DNA of 64,000 bases from Riptortus pedestris (GCA_019009955.1 CM032233.1:126348501-126412500), one strand, 5' to 3'. Positions 22,256-34,639 are shown, numbered from the stretch's first letter. Translations and numbers: made by a program. The notes: a model not told the origin generated them from the sequence alone.

Positions 22256-22814
22256 GAGTTGTGTGAGTATATTCTTTATATGATTTTGTGCAAATAGTGG
22301 TGTTGAATATGTGAAATATATGATGAGGTTGTAGCGGCAGCATTAGTTGTCATGGTAACATTGCTGTGGTAACGTGGTGAGCGTTGTCATGACAACAGAG
22401 CCAAGCAGCTGTGCAACAGAAAGTAGTGAAGACAATAGTTTTTCCTTATTTTCACTCAAGTATATATAGTTCCTTCTTTTTACAAGAGTAAAATATGTAT
22501 ATTTTACAATCAAATAAAAAAAAAAACAGTGTTGTGCTTTCAACTTTTTCATTTATTTAACGAAAGAAAGTTAAAGTGGTGACTAGCCGACATGATTTTA
22601 AGAAGCCCGTTGCGACCACGTAATTAAAACAAAATAAAGTAAGTAAAGCTTTATTGAGCGTACGAGAGTTACAAAACCATCTTGATTTTGAGATAACTCG
22701 GGCGAATGCTGCTCATGACGTCGGATCCGCCTCAGTAGGGAAGGTAAAAGCCCTAGTTTCCCCATTATACTGACAAAAGCTTAGTTCCTTTAGTATGCTT
22801 TAGTTGCTTTTGAC
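22256..22814. other. Unclassified spacer
   Basis: Contains a small inverted motif set (GTTGTCATGGTAACATTGCT against CGTTGTCATGACAAC, 22345-22400) and moderately GC-rich sequence at 22600-22760. No gene or known repeat is recognised. Confidence 0.4.
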
Positions 22815-22969
22815 TTTTTAGCAGATTTCCCTTAAGGGAAATCAGCTATTGAGGTTGTACTCATGACGGAATTTTTGAAATTTTTCTTCAAATGTCCATC
22901 GATCCTACCTAGTAGATGACGAAAATAAGGTCCGTTCAAAACTGTATATATATATATATATATATATAT
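22815..22969 (+). repeat. Family B head joined to (TA)n and then to family A
   Basis: The hairpin ATTTCCCTTAAGGGAAAT and the following blocks up to GTCCGTTCAAAACTG are present. The TA tract (22945-22969) then continues directly into a family A head, so the family B body is missing. Confidence 0.8.
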
Positions 22970-24475
22970 ACTAGCTAAGGTACCCGGCTTCGCTCGGGAA
23001 ATCATTTAAGGCTGAATGATGATAGTATTTTTTTGGGCAAGGCTTCAATGTTTACAACTACACTTCCCGTCGGCGCGCATTGTTTTGCTGTGAGGGTCAG
23101 GCAGGCGACTTATAAATGAGAAATTTTATATTTGAAGAATAAACAAAAATGTGTTCCTAATCTATCCCTTGCCACTTTTTAACTCACCTTTTTGAATACT
23201 TCAAATCATAATCATGGATAGTATTTATTACAATTAAATATCATCTATAATAAAACTTATTTCCTGTCAAAAACCAATCCGAGCACATATAGTTTAAGCA
23301 TAGTTTAGCACGTAAGGTTATATTCATAATAGTAGATCTCAGTGGTAATCACTTCCCGTAATGCCCAGCATTTCACAGGAAATTAGTAAACTCAATTAAC
23401 TCTATTAGCCTCCGTCTATTTCCGCTCTCGCATTAGAGCTATCAACACTCTTCTCCTTAAATTATTGATTCAAAATATTATTGTAATAATTTATCTACCT
23501 GATGGAATTAAATAATAGTGTTACCCTAAAAATAATTTCAATTATATTCAAAAAGCTAGTCGAGGGGAAGAGATCGTTGCCGTCCCTGCAACCTAAGTAA
23601 TACTTTAAACAATCATATCCAGTTTAAGAGTATTTTGTCTTTTGTCATAATGACATTAACGTTTAATTGTTATGATAGTACATATTTGTTTCAATATGAT
23701 GAAGATATCGGAAATAAGATAGTATATAACCAAAATCAAAGAGTTTGATTCCCTACTACTTCCCCTAACACTCCTTGAGGAAATTCAGCACGATTTTTTT
23801 TTAATTATACATTATACAAATTAAATAATGGAAATGCTCTTATAGTTTAAATTTTTATTGGAAATAAATAATAAAGTTATTTTCTAGGGGAGAAAAAATA
23901 AATGAGGCGAAGGGGGAGGGGGATTTATAATCTCACTAATCCGAATCATACTTAGTACTAAATAATCGAAATAGATAAGGCTAAAACATAACATCATTTG
24001 TCATAATATGCCTATATTAAAAACACCTAAATAAGTACTAATAAAATAGTCAACTCCCGCTATAGATTTAGCTTATATCCCGTATTTACTTCATTTTACG
24101 ACATAAGTGAATGAAACAAAAGTTGCTCTAAATAACAAAGTAAACAACTTTTGTTATGTGCACCTTTGCCGAAAAACAAATAGAAAATGAAATATCGTGA
24201 ATTTTTACTTCAGGCCTCCCTTATAACTCCCCTTATAACTCCTGTTGGTCTCAGAGGATATTAATATAGCCTAAAGTCTAAGTTGGGTTAGTAGTAATAT
24301 ACATACCAAGTTTCATAAAATTCGGTTCAGCCGTTTATGCGTGAAAAGGTAACAAACAAACAAACAAACAAACAAACACGAAAGAAACAAAATGCAGTTA
24401 TGGTGTCTATGACATGTGAAACGAAAAGTTATCGTGAAATTTCGCGAAAAAAATCAATGTACAGACAGAGGTTAC

Positions 24476-24481
<6 letters not shown>
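22970..24481 (+). repeat. Family A repeat, long copy
   Basis: Head at 22970, a long non-monomer body (23040-24100, the same type as 1-870), one internal monomer and a full tail with AACAAAC repeats (24350-24375) and CGCGAAAAAAATCAATGTAC. A TA tract (24482-24533) links it to the next head. Confidence 0.85.
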
Positions 24482-24533
<52 letters not shown>

Positions 24534-24535
<2 letters not shown>

Positions 24536-25842
24536 TAGCTAAGGTACCCGGCTTCGCCCGGGAATTCATTTGAGCCGGAATGATGATGGTATTTTTTCGG
24601 CGACTTTACTTTGCACAATATTTTGACATACCCACGTTTCAGTGTTTAGGGTTGGTACCCGTGGTTGGTTTGGAATTGAAAATGACATATCACGAATTTT
24701 TATTTCAGGCTAAACACACCCCACTCCCGTTCTAACCTAAACATTTTAATATAGCTTATAACCATGTAAACATCAATTTTAATTTATATATTCTGAGTTT
24801 TGTTGGAATCGATTCAACCGTTGGTGTCCAACTTCCGCTTTAGCTTTTAGTGTATATCTCGTTTATAAATTGTTATACAACAAAAGTGAATATAACAAAA
24901 GTTACTTTAAATAACAAACTAAACGACTTTTGTCATGTGAATATTTGCAGAAAACCGAATAGAAAACGAAATCCCTCTATTTTTAATTTCAGGCCTCCCT
25001 TACAACCCCCACTCCTGCCCGTCGCTAGAAATGTTGGTATGGCTTATTCTAAAGAAGGCGTTTGTTTTATTACACATACCGAGTTTGGTTTAGTTCGGTT
25101 GAGTCTTTTGTGCCAAATAAAATTGTTGACTCCCGCTATAATTTTTAGCGTATAACGCCTTTTACTTCGGTATACGACGATAGTGTATATAAAAAAAGGT
25201 CTCTAAATAACAAAATAAACAACTTTTGTTATGTGCATATTTGCTGAAAATGCAATAGGAAACGAAATATCACTATTATTAATTTCAGGTCTTCCTTATA
25301 ACCCCCACTCCTGCCCGTCCCTAGAAATGTTAGTATTGCTTATTATAAGGAAGGCTTTTGTGCTAATTCACATATCGAGTTTGGTTTAGTTCGGTTGAGT
25401 CTTTTGTGCCAAATAAAATTGTGGACTCCCGCTATAGTTATTAGCGTATAACTTATTTATACTTCCGTATTCAGCAAAAGTGCATATAACAAAAGTTTCT
25501 CTAAATAACAAAATAAACAACTTTTGTTATGTTCATATTTGCTGAAAACCCAATAGGATACGAAATATCGTTATTTTTTATTTCAGGCCTCCCTTATAAC
25601 CCCCACTCCTGTTGGCCTCAGAGAATTTTAATATAGCCTAAAGTCTAAGTTGGGTTAGTAGTAATATACATACCAAGTTTCATAAAATTCGGTTCAGCCG
25701 TTTATGCGTGAAAAGGTAACAAACAAACAAACAAACAAACATACACGAAAGAAACAAAATGTAGTTATGGTGTCTATGACATGTGAAACGAAAAGTTATC
25801 GTGAAATTTCGCGAAAAAAATCAATGTACAGACAGAGGTTAC

Positions 25843-25849
<7 letters not shown>
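24534..25849 (+). repeat. Family A repeat, copy with three regular monomers
   Basis: Head at 24534. Monomer cores (CCCCCACTCCTG) lie at about 25004, 25303 and 25600, a spacing of about 297 bp. The tail has an AAAC run and is followed by TA at 25850-25886. Confidence 0.85.
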
Positions 25850-25886
<37 letters not shown>

Positions 25887-25888
<2 letters not shown>

Positions 25889-27769
25889 TAGCTAAGGTAC
25901 CCGGCGATGCCCGGGAAATCATTGCTGACTGACTAATGATTGTATTTTTATAGCAAGACTTCAATGTGTACAATTGCACTTCACTCCACGATGTATTGTT
26001 TTTTTCAAAACAGCCAATCCTAAAGTGAACTTTCAGAGTTAATAGAATAGAAATTTTAGTTTTGAAGAATATATGAAAATGGGTTCCTAATTTATCCCTC
26101 ACGACTTTTTGACTCACGGTTTTGAATAATTCAAACCATAATCATGGGTAGCATTTATCACAATTAAATATCTTCTATAATGAACATATTTCCTGCCAAA
26201 AATCAAACCAAGCACATATAGTTTTAGCATAGTTTTATACATAAGATTATTTTCGTATTAGTAAGCCTCAGTGGAAATCACTTCCCGTCGTTCCACAGGA
26301 AATAACTAAACTCAATTACCTCCCGTCCATTTCCGCTCTCGCAGGAGCGTTATCATCGTTGTTTTCCTTAGAATATTGCTTCAGAATATTATTTTAATAA
26401 TTTATCTCCCTGATGGAACTAAATAATAGATCCCTAAACATAATTTCATTTATGTTCAAAAAGCTAGATGAGGGGAAGAGAGCCCCCCCTGCAACCTAGT
26501 AATACTTTAAACATTCATATCGAGTATATATTAAATACCAGAAATGCTCTTATAGTTTATATTCTATTAGAAATAAATAACAAAGTTATAGGGAAAATAA
26601 ATAAATAAATGAGGAGGCGACGGAGATTTATAAGCTCGCTAATCCGAATCATACTTGCAACTATCATATAAGACTAAAACATAACATCTTTTGTTATAAT
26701 ATGCATTTATTAAAAACACTTAAATAAGCACTAATAAAATTATTGACTCCCGCTATGGATTTAGATTATATGCCGTGTTAACTTCATTTACAGCAAAAGT
26801 GAATACAGCAAAAGTTACTTTAAATAACGAAAGTAAACAACTTTTGCTATGTGCACGTTAGCCGAAAAAAAAAATAGAAAATGAAAATTGCGAATTTTTA
26901 TCTCAGGCCTGTCTTATAACCCCCACTCCCGTTTGAACCTAAACATTTTAATGTAGCTTATAATCATGGAAGAATTAATGCTAATTCGCATACCAAGTTT
27001 TGTTAAATTCGGTTCAATCGTTTGTGCTCAACAAAATTGTTGGCTTCCGCTTTAGTTTTTAACGCATCTCTCGTTTATGTTATACAGCAAAAGTGAATAT
27101 AACCAAAGTTACTTTAAATAACAAAATAAACAACTTTTGTCATGTGCATATTTGCAGAAAAACCAGTAGAGAAAGAAATATCGCTATTTTTAATTTCAGG
27201 CCTCCCTTATAACCCCCACTCCTGCCCGTCCCTAGAAATATTGGTATGGCTTATGATAATTAAGGTATCAGAGATAATACACATACCGAGTTTTATTTAG
27301 TTCGGTGGACTCTTTTGTGCCAAATAATATTCTTGACACCCGCAATAATTTTTAGCGTATAACGCCTTTATAATTCGGTATTCGACGATAGTGTACATAT
27401 CAAAAGTTACTCTAAATAACAAAATAAACAACTTTTGTTATATGCATATTTGCCAAGAAACCAACAGGAAACGAAATATCGCTATTTTTAATTTCAGGCC
27501 TCCCTTATAACCCCCACTCCTGTTCGTCTCAGAGAATATTAATATAGCCTAAAGTCTAAGTTGGGTTAGTAGTAATACACATACCAAGTTTCATAAAATT
27601 CGGTTCAGCCGTTTATGCGTGAAAAGGTAACAAACAAACAAACAAACAAATAAACAAACAAACAAACAGACACCAAAGAAACAAAATGCAGTTATGGTGT
27701 CTATGACATGTGAAACGAAAAGTTATCGTGAAATTTCGCGAAAAAAATCAATGTACAGACAGAGGTTAC

Positions 27770-27773
<4 letters not shown>
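25887..27773 (+). repeat. Family A repeat, long copy with variant head loop
   Basis: The head reads ACCCGGCGATGCCCGGGAA: the stem of the head hairpin is kept but the loop is changed. A long body (25920-26800), monomer cores near 26921, 27211 and 27509, and a complete tail follow. Confidence 0.85.
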
Positions 27774-27827
<54 letters not shown>

Positions 27828-27891
27828 GAGGTGCGGCTATTAAATAACGAGACTGACGCTGTAAAACATTTTATTTTTATTTCATACATTT

Positions 27892-28484
27892 TTACTTATT
27901 ATCACCTTCAATATACACCCCTCCTTTATCCCTACAACGCTCCATGCGAATCTTCCATTGTTCGAAACAGTGCTGGAAGTCTTTTTTTGTCAGCTCCTTC
28001 AGGACGCGTGCCGCTTTCTCTTTCACAGCTTCAACAGAATCAAATCTTGTTCCTTTTAATGCAGATTTCACCTTAGGAAACAGATAGAAGTCGCACGGCG
28101 CAAGATCCGGCGAATAAGGCGGATGGTCTAACACTGGGATGCTGAATTTGGCTAGAAACCTCTTAACAGACAATGCGGAATGAGCCGGCGCATTGTCTTG
28201 GTGGAGAACCCATGACTTGTCCTTCCACAATTCAGGTCGTTTTTTCCTTATTCTTTCGCTGTTCAGCAAGAACGTGAAGGTAGTAAAGTTGCTTAATCGT
28301 TTGACCTTCAGGAACCCAGTGAAGGTTCGCAATCCCATGAATATCGAAAATTCGAGCTTTTTTGGGTCTCGGTGAAGATGGGCTCTTCCAGTGCATGGAT
28401 TGGCGCTTTGTTTCAGGATCATACATAAAAAACCATGATTCGTCACATGTTATTATCCTTTACAGTAAGTTTGGGTCATCTTCA
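27892..28484 (-). pseudogene. Mariner transposase, catalytic region only
   Basis: On the reverse strand a TCDESWFFMYDPETK segment carries the first catalytic Asp, near 28440. After a frameshift at about 28240-28270 come KRPELWKDKSWVLHQDNAPAH and YSPDLAPCDFYLFP, which hold the second and third Asp. Counting residues between these two gives 34, so this is a DD34D mariner. The frame stays open to the stop at 27892. The frameshift, a small deletion before IFDIHG and loss of the N-terminal helix-turn-helix region make it inactive. Confidence 0.85.
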
Positions 28485-28669
28485 ATGGGTGAAATCTGCA
28501 TTAAAAGGAACAAGATTTGAGTCTGTTGAAGCTGTGAAAGAGTAAGCGGCACGCGTCCTGAAGGAGCTGGCAGAAAAAGACTTCCAGCACTGTTTCGAAC
28601 AATGGAAGGTTCGCATGGAGCGTTGTAGGGATAAAGGAGGGGTGTATATTGAAGGTGATAATAAGTAAA
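28480..28669 (+). pseudogene. Second, opposed mariner C-terminus
   Basis: The forward strand repeats the last part of the transposase (KSALKGTRFESVEAVKE, stop TAA, AARVLKELAEKDFQHCFEQW, DKGGVYIEGDNK). The TAA between KE and AA is a GCA/GAA-type change relative to the other arm. It begins immediately after the CDESW region of the left copy. Confidence 0.8.
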
Positions 28670-28732
28670 AATGTATGAAATAAAAATAAAATGTTTTACA
28701 GCGTCAGTCTCGTTATTTAATAGCCGCACCTC

Positions 28733-28792
<60 letters not shown>

Positions 28793-28796
<4 letters not shown>

Positions 28797-29230
28797 CTGT
28801 TACCGCTCTAGCGGTCGCAATTTTTGTTTGATCGTCACCAAACTCGATATTTAGTCGTTTTATGTAAAAAGAAAGATCAAGTTCGTTAACGGCTGAAATC
28901 GGACCAGTGGGAGGGGGGGTTTAGAGGGGAGGATTTTCAAAATATCTCCGTTACTATACGTCGCATCGAAAAATTGTACAGAATCAATCTTATTGCAAAT
29001 TATATTTACTATAAATATTGTTATATACATTTATTCCCTATCTTGAATATTAACCGAGATATTTGCATTTTTATTAAATTGACGGCTAACGGACGAGAGT
29101 GACTTTCCCGCCAAAAGCTAGTTCGGCCCTTTGCCGTAACTATTCGGCTCTCGTATGGAGATTTCTCTATTGTATAACTTCACGTGGGAAATCTGCTTAG
29201 TTTACGCAGCCCCTGCGTGACGGACTTTTT
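28793..29230 (+). repeat. Family B repeat, 3' half
   Basis: After the TA tract (28734-28792), TTTGTCTGTTACCGCTCTAG starts the core. It ends with CACGTGGGAAATCTGCTTAG and CCCTGCGTGACGGACTTTTT. The 5' hairpin half is not present on the other side of the mariner, where family A stands instead. Confidence 0.8.
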
Positions 29231-29244
29231 AATATATCTAGTCA

Positions 29245-30855
29245 ATCGACGTGACGATGACGGACGAGAAGACGAAACAGCTACCAGAACCACTGGTCTC
29301 ATCCTCCCTGTTCCATCCAGAGGTAGCGAAGTTTTCAGGATCCTCATCCCGGTTACCGGCGTACTGCAAGACGACCCCGACGCTCTGGTTCTTGCAAGTG
29401 GACGCCGTCTTTGTTATATCTAGGGTGACTTCATCTCAAGTGAAGTAGCAGGCGGTTGTAGCCGGATTGGAGTTGGTTGATCTGACACAGGTAGCAGATC
29501 TCCTCTCAAACGCATCTGATGATCCATATCGGAAGCTGAGGGAACATCTCATTTCCATTTACGGTGAGTCTGAAAGTCATCGCAGGGGAGTCAGCACCCT
29601 TCGCAGCTGTATCGGCAGATGCTACAGCTTGCCGGATGTACCTTCAGCGCAGACGTCGTAAGAACCCTGTGGCTCTGGAAGTTACCCCCGCGCGTGCATG
29701 GAGCCATGGAGGCTGATCGGATTATGGAGGTAAAGCGGCCTGAAGCCAACGGTTTTACTACCCCACGCACCAATAAGTCACATGAACCCCCCCCCCCCAT
29801 CATCAATGATAACCCAGGAGGTAGAAGATCTGCAACTCAATAGCAGGAGTAGTAATTCCCCGAGACGTGGGCAGTCCACGTCTCCAGATGACGGACTCTG
29901 TTACTTCCACCACAGATTTGGAGCCAAGGCCCGTAATAACCAAAAACCCTGCAACTGGAAGCCTCGAGAGCAGCGCAATTTTATATGGGTCGTTTGATGA
30001 AGCGGCAATCGTCGAAGCATATCCACAACGCCACCTATTTCTTATGGAGAAGTCCGGACTCTCCTTCCTGGTGGACACCATCACCTCTATTTCCATCGCT
30101 CCATGTAACCCTCGCATCCCTAACTACGGTAAGAAGACACTCAATCTCGAAATTGGTCTCCATCGCATCTTTCCCCGGACCTCCGTGATAGCTGATTTGG
30201 GTCGTTCCATACTCAGACTTCCAGTACAGACTTCCTGTTCTGCCACAAGCTCTCCGCGGACGTCAGCAGCAGAAGGCACACGAAGACGATCAAGATCCAA
30301 GATTCAAGACAATCGGGAGAGTCTCCACTGTCTCCGCTCCGTCGATTTCCACCGACGGTTGTCCTTACGCACACATACTACAGGACTTCCCCAAGATCAC
30401 CCGTCCCACTACCTACCAAAATACAGACGATTTTTCCCGTCCATCAACCATTTCCTGGGTAACTTCTACACGAAGTGCCTTCCACGGGCCGCGCATGGTC
30501 AGGCCCCACTCAATCAGAACCTCTACATCTCCAGGAAGCGGAACAAAACTCCCATCGTGTGGACCGACGAAACGACGAAAGCCTTCGAGAAGAGCAAGCG
30601 TAGCCTGCCAGAAGCGGCGAAGCTTCCGCATCCTGCTGCTTCCCTCGAGCTTTCCATGGTCTGAGACGCATCTGACCACGGGATTGGAACAGCCTTGCAG
30701 TAGCATAAGAATGGAGTGTGGAGACCATTAGGATTTTTCTTCAAATCTTTTTCTCCGTCGCAGCACAATTGCGCTACTAATGGCAGGGAGCTCCTTGCAT
30801 TTTATGAGGCAGTGAAGCACTTGCACCCTCTCGTCGAAGGCCTTAACCTTTTCAC
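29245..30855 (+). pseudogene. Gypsy relic 2: gag, protease and start of RNase H
   Basis: GC content rises sharply here. Order: a capsid-like segment (WFLQVDAVF near 29390, LSNASDDPYRKLREHLISIY near 29500, WLWKLPPRVHGAMEAD near 29670 in another frame). Then a basic CYFHHRFGAKARNNQKPC segment typical of this gypsy group (29900-29950), and a retropepsin region (SGLSFLVDT.., with the usual DTGAS altered to DTITS, 30050-30080). A DGCPYAHILQDFPKITRP-type segment (30360-30400) follows, then a jump past almost the whole RT to IVWTDETTKAFEKSKRSL (30555), and RPLGFFFKSFSPSQHNCATN, the RNase H region (30718-30790). Many frameshifts and stops are present. It is interrupted at about 30856. Confidence 0.8.
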
Positions 30856-31623
30856 TCATGGTCTCAGAGGCAAATATCCACTAGATACAATTACTTGACA
30901 GCCTTTATACCCTATTAGGTGTGGCAATACATCAAGGCGAGATTATAGCAGAGCTGTACATGGAGCACGTTAACGGCTTTTAGCTAATTAGGCTAGAGCT
31001 AATAGAGGCACAACGTAATCAAAGGACTATTTTGCAATCATCGGAGGATTGGAACAGAGAACTCACACAGTTGGATCAACAGTTTCAACATAGTGGATTT
31101 GAAACTGCAAGCGATCGCCTGAATAGAGGAAGAGTTATTGGAACACCCTTAGCATCCCCCACACAAAAGCCAGGGCTATCAAACGAAACGACAAAGGACC
31201 CATACGACAATTTGGAAACTGTAAATATTTGTCGAAATTTCCAATTATCCCATAATTGATCATTACCTCAGACAATACCGAACAGAGCCATGTTTTACCA
31301 CAGTTTGGAAGACCATGAAACTCCGTACGCATCTTTTTACCGGATTTCTTAGCAAGAATATAATATATAATTGTTAGGAAACTCGGTAATGTCATACTAT
31401 TTTGTCTAGCCTGAAAAGCTAGGAATTCTTCTAATTGTATAACAGATGTTTCACTATCACAGAGGTCGTCCATATGATTGCCGTCTATTGATCCATATAG
31501 CTTCAAAATATATGGATTAAGATATTGCTGACATATTTCAATAAACGACATTCGTTCAAGCCTCAGTCGGTATATATCCAAAGATTGCATCGGAGTACAT
31601 TGTAGAGTGCTAGGAGTATTATT
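30856..31623 (-). pseudogene. Densovirus-like NS1 (SF3 helicase) fragment inserted in gypsy relic 2
   Basis: The gypsy RNase H frame breaks after LFT (30855) and resumes at DHKPL (31624), bracketing about 768 bp of foreign, AT-richer DNA. On the reverse strand a frame open from 31647 to 31135 contains a Walker A-like GLPNCGKTW, preceded by FLTIIYYILAKKSGKK and followed by NYGIIGNF and LQFPN. That order and spacing match the superfamily 3 helicase core of parvoviral NS1 proteins. The region after FPN no longer fits, so the frame is truncated. On the forward strand a second frame (about 30900-31200, one TAG) has a hydrophilic segment around SEDWNRELTQLDQQFQ. Opposed reading frames would suit an ambisense densovirus, but I do not recognise that protein. 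An old integrated copy is the best explanation; other SF3-encoding elements remain possible. Confidence 0.5.
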
Positions 31624-33005
31624 ACAGACCACAAGCCGCTCACACATACCTTTTCCCAGCGACCTGAGTCAGCCTTTCCTCGTCGTATTAGGCACCTTGG
31701 CTTCATCAGCCAGTTCACGACGGACACAAGATACCCACCATGTAGCGAAAATATCGCCGCAGATGCTCTCTCGCGCATCAAAGACGTGGACCAGCCGAAT
31801 GATCTGGAAACTCTGGCAGAGTCACAGCGGAAGGACCCAAGCATTCAGGAGCTGTAGAAGAACCCTTCGCTGCAGCTCAAGCTAATATCGATGCCCGGAA
31901 CAGAGTCCTGGCTACTCTGTGAGACCTCGACGGCGACTGCAAGACCCTACGTCTCTCCAAAGTTCAGGCGCTCCACTTTCGACCGTCTGCATGATATGAG
32001 CCATCCAGGAATAAGGCGACGAGCAACCCCATCTCTCAACGCTATTTTTGGCTCGAGACGAACTCAGATGTAGGCAGATGGGCGAAGTCCTGTGTCCCTT
32101 ACCAGAGGGCCAAGGTTCATCGCCATACAACGACACCCCTTGGTACCTTCAAACCATCAGACCAATTTCACCACGTCCACTTGAACATCGTCGGACCATT
32201 GTCGCCATCAGAGGGAATGCGATAACTTCTTGTCATGGTGGACCGGACGATCCGTTGGCCTCAACCATCGCCCAGCAGTTGTACGGCACGTGGATTTCAC
32301 GGTTTGGACCAAACCGACAGTTTCAGGCTGAGCTTTTCTTGCGGTTGACTGCACTGATGGGTATAAGCAAGCAGAGGACTACAGCGTACCACCCCCAGAG
32401 CAACGGCTTCGTCGAGAAGTGGCATCGTTCTCTCAAAGCGGCACTCATGGCTCACATGACGAGATGGACTCAAGTTCTTCCCACCGTTCCCCTTAGTCTC
32501 CAATGAACGTTCCGTGAAGGCATAGGTGCTAGCGCCGCTGAGATAGTATATGGCCAGCCACTCCGCCTTCATAGAGATTTTATCGGATCACCGGATTACC
32601 CCGAGACCTGCGTCCAACTTGAACCTCTGAATGACGCTTTGGTACGAGTCAAACCTGCGGAACCACGATCACCCACTAGGGAGACATTCCGGCACAAGGA
32701 CCTGCCACTTGCTCACATCTTTCTCCGTGAGGATGCGGTTCAGAAACCCTTCTTCCCACCTTATTCTGGACCTCACAAGATTATAGAGCGAGGCGAGGAA
32801 ATGACAAGGATGTGAATATCTCCGTTGAGCCAGCCTACCTGATGGAGGAACACAGCTGGAACTCCATAGTGCCGCACCAACTTCCCCAGGAACTTCCATA
32901 GCCACAGACAAGCAAGCAGCCCCCAAGGAATCCTAGCACCGACCTACAGAACCACAAGAGTAGAGACACTCTACAACACCTGATGGATAGCGAACCAGGC
33001 CCGCC
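31624..33005 (+). pseudogene. Gypsy relic 2: end of RNase H and integrase
   Basis: It resumes with TDHKPLTHTFSQRPE and RRIRHLGFISQFTTD (31624-31720), then ENIAADALSRIKD, the RNase H end (31750-31800). Integrase follows: an H-H-C-C zinc region remnant (SPKFRRSTFDRLHDMSHPGI, 31935-32010), a deletion in the first part of the core, and FGPNRQFQAELFLRLTALMG (32305-32360). Next is QRTTAYHPQSNGFVEKWHRS, with the catalytic Glu region, and the HKDL..FLREDAV..PYSGPHKIIERG C-terminal module (32690-32795). Several stops and shifts are present. The 3' LTR is not visible before AT-rich family C DNA begins. Confidence 0.8.
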
Positions 33006-33049
33006 CATCCGATAAAGAATGTGTCATGCTTAAAATTATAGAGATTCAC

Positions 33050-33960
33050 CAAAAAACAAAATTTCCACACATAGAAGAAATTGATTTGTTTTACGTTTAC
33101 ATACTCCTATAGATTCGTCTCTAAGTAATAGCTTATATCCCGATACGTACTCGGAACGTACACGTTTAAACTCAATGATTTTACGGACATTACACATATC
33201 TATAACTAAATTTGTATGCAATTGCCTATACATTGAATTTCTATTCTATAAATGGAATAGGTACACTTACCCTCGACTTAAAAATATAAGTCCTTTTTCT
33301 ATAAAAATTCATATCTTTAGGCAGGGTAAAATATGAATATCTTGAAAATGAAAGATTTCACACCAAAATCAAATGCCTCCTCCAATCTTTGAAAATTTTA
33401 GCCAACGTATAGAAACTTTTTTCTATAATTGGATGAGTAAAAATCTAATTTACATTCCAATTTCACCCATAGATACGATAGTATTTGCGTATTTATTGAT
33501 TGATTTAAAACAAATATAATAAGTATAGTTAAGAATATATTTTCCTGAATCCTTTTGATATCTATTCCTACAAATCCGATGCTTTTGCCAATATATTCAA
33601 TTTCTTTTCACTAAATGGAATGCATACACCAACAAAATTAATTATTTTACCCTATTTTCGCAATCCATTATATATATACATATTTTAGACACTTGTGCAA
33701 AAATAAATTTATATACGAACATATATATGCTATGATATATCTTGAAAATGAATGCATTAACACTCAAATCAAGTGCAATTTTAGATATCTTAGTAGTCCT
33801 TAGATATAGATTTCCCAAAATTGGATAGTTTTACACCAATTTCAAATTCCTATATGTGTGTCATGAACTTTTTGGTTACCTAATGATTTTATAGTCTTTA
33901 CCCCCATGAAAAGTGCACAATCTTGAAGCTTGTTGGGGATAAGTGAATAAAAAATAAATA
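33050..33960. repeat. Family C AT-rich repeat
   Basis: Phrases such as ATAAATGGAATAGGTACACT, TTCCCAAAATTGGATAG and TTTCAAATTCCTATA repeat loosely through this stretch and match 18040-18620 and 19230-19470. No coding capacity. Confidence 0.5.
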
Positions 33961-33995
33961 AAATCATTTAATGAATGTCTTGTTGTTGACAAGAC

Positions 33996-33997
<2 letters not shown>

Positions 33998-34040
<43 letters not shown>
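33998..34040. repeat. (TA)n microsatellite
   Basis: TA tract in AT-rich DNA. Confidence 0.95.
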
Positions 34041-34043
<3 letters not shown>

Positions 34044-34639
34044 GTCATAGGCTCACAATTATTTCTCTTAAATGCCAAAAGACGTGTAACATTTTTGTAA
34101 AACAACAGGATCAAATGTCAATAATGAAAAAAAAAAAAAAACAAATAACAGAAAAGACCCAAAGTAGAGAAGAAACAAAGAGAAGTATTTATAAAGCTTG
34201 CTGAAATGTGAGAAAGGCAGAAGAAAGAAGTCATAGTGCAGCACAGCTATTGTTTAATACAACAATGATGTATGGGGTCAGTTGACTCTACGTATGACTC
34301 ACCGCTTGGGGTTCAACATTTCGATCATGATTAAACACTCACAATGACATGGTATCGCCTTCCTGAATAAATGTAACAGAATACAATAAATGACGTCTGT
34401 CGACTGAGCTCGGCAGCCGTGGTTTAAGTTACTGCTCTCTAAAGCTGTTTGCAGGTATTGAAGATGGAGTTGTCACTATGAAAGTGCATTCTGACTTAAT
34501 AAACACACTGAGGGGGGAAATAGACTTACTTTGTACATCCTGAGTAATTATTTCATTGGGAGTGCTACATTATTTATTTTTATTTGCCTTAATTTCGGGT
34601 GTCCTTTTCTTTTCGCTAGGTAATTTGACTTTAATTATT

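Larger units (their letters stand above)
27827..28733. mobile_element. Rearranged mariner with both ends derived from its 3' end
   Basis: Both termini carry CGAGGTGCGGCTATTAAATA, inverted, each flanked by TA inside a (TA)n tract, as expected of mariner insertion. The inverted identity is not limited to the terminal repeats. It extends over about 248 bp (27827-28074 and 28486-28733), covering the 3' untranslated part and the last ~60 codons of the transposase. The two arms differ at only about five positions. The central 28075-28485 holds the rest of the catalytic domain of the left copy. The 5' end of the element, including the DNA-binding domain, is absent. Confidence 0.85.

Noticed and set aside
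814..27889. Many frames of 60-100 codons with alternating Tyr-Ile runs or Cys-Val runs
   Set aside because: They are translations of (TA)n and (TG)n microsatellites joined to short non-coding flanks.
30960..31260. Forward frame in the gypsy insert as a viral capsid gene
   Set aside because: Interrupted by a stop and without a recognisable capsid motif such as the phospholipase A2 site; only its opposed orientation fits a densovirus.
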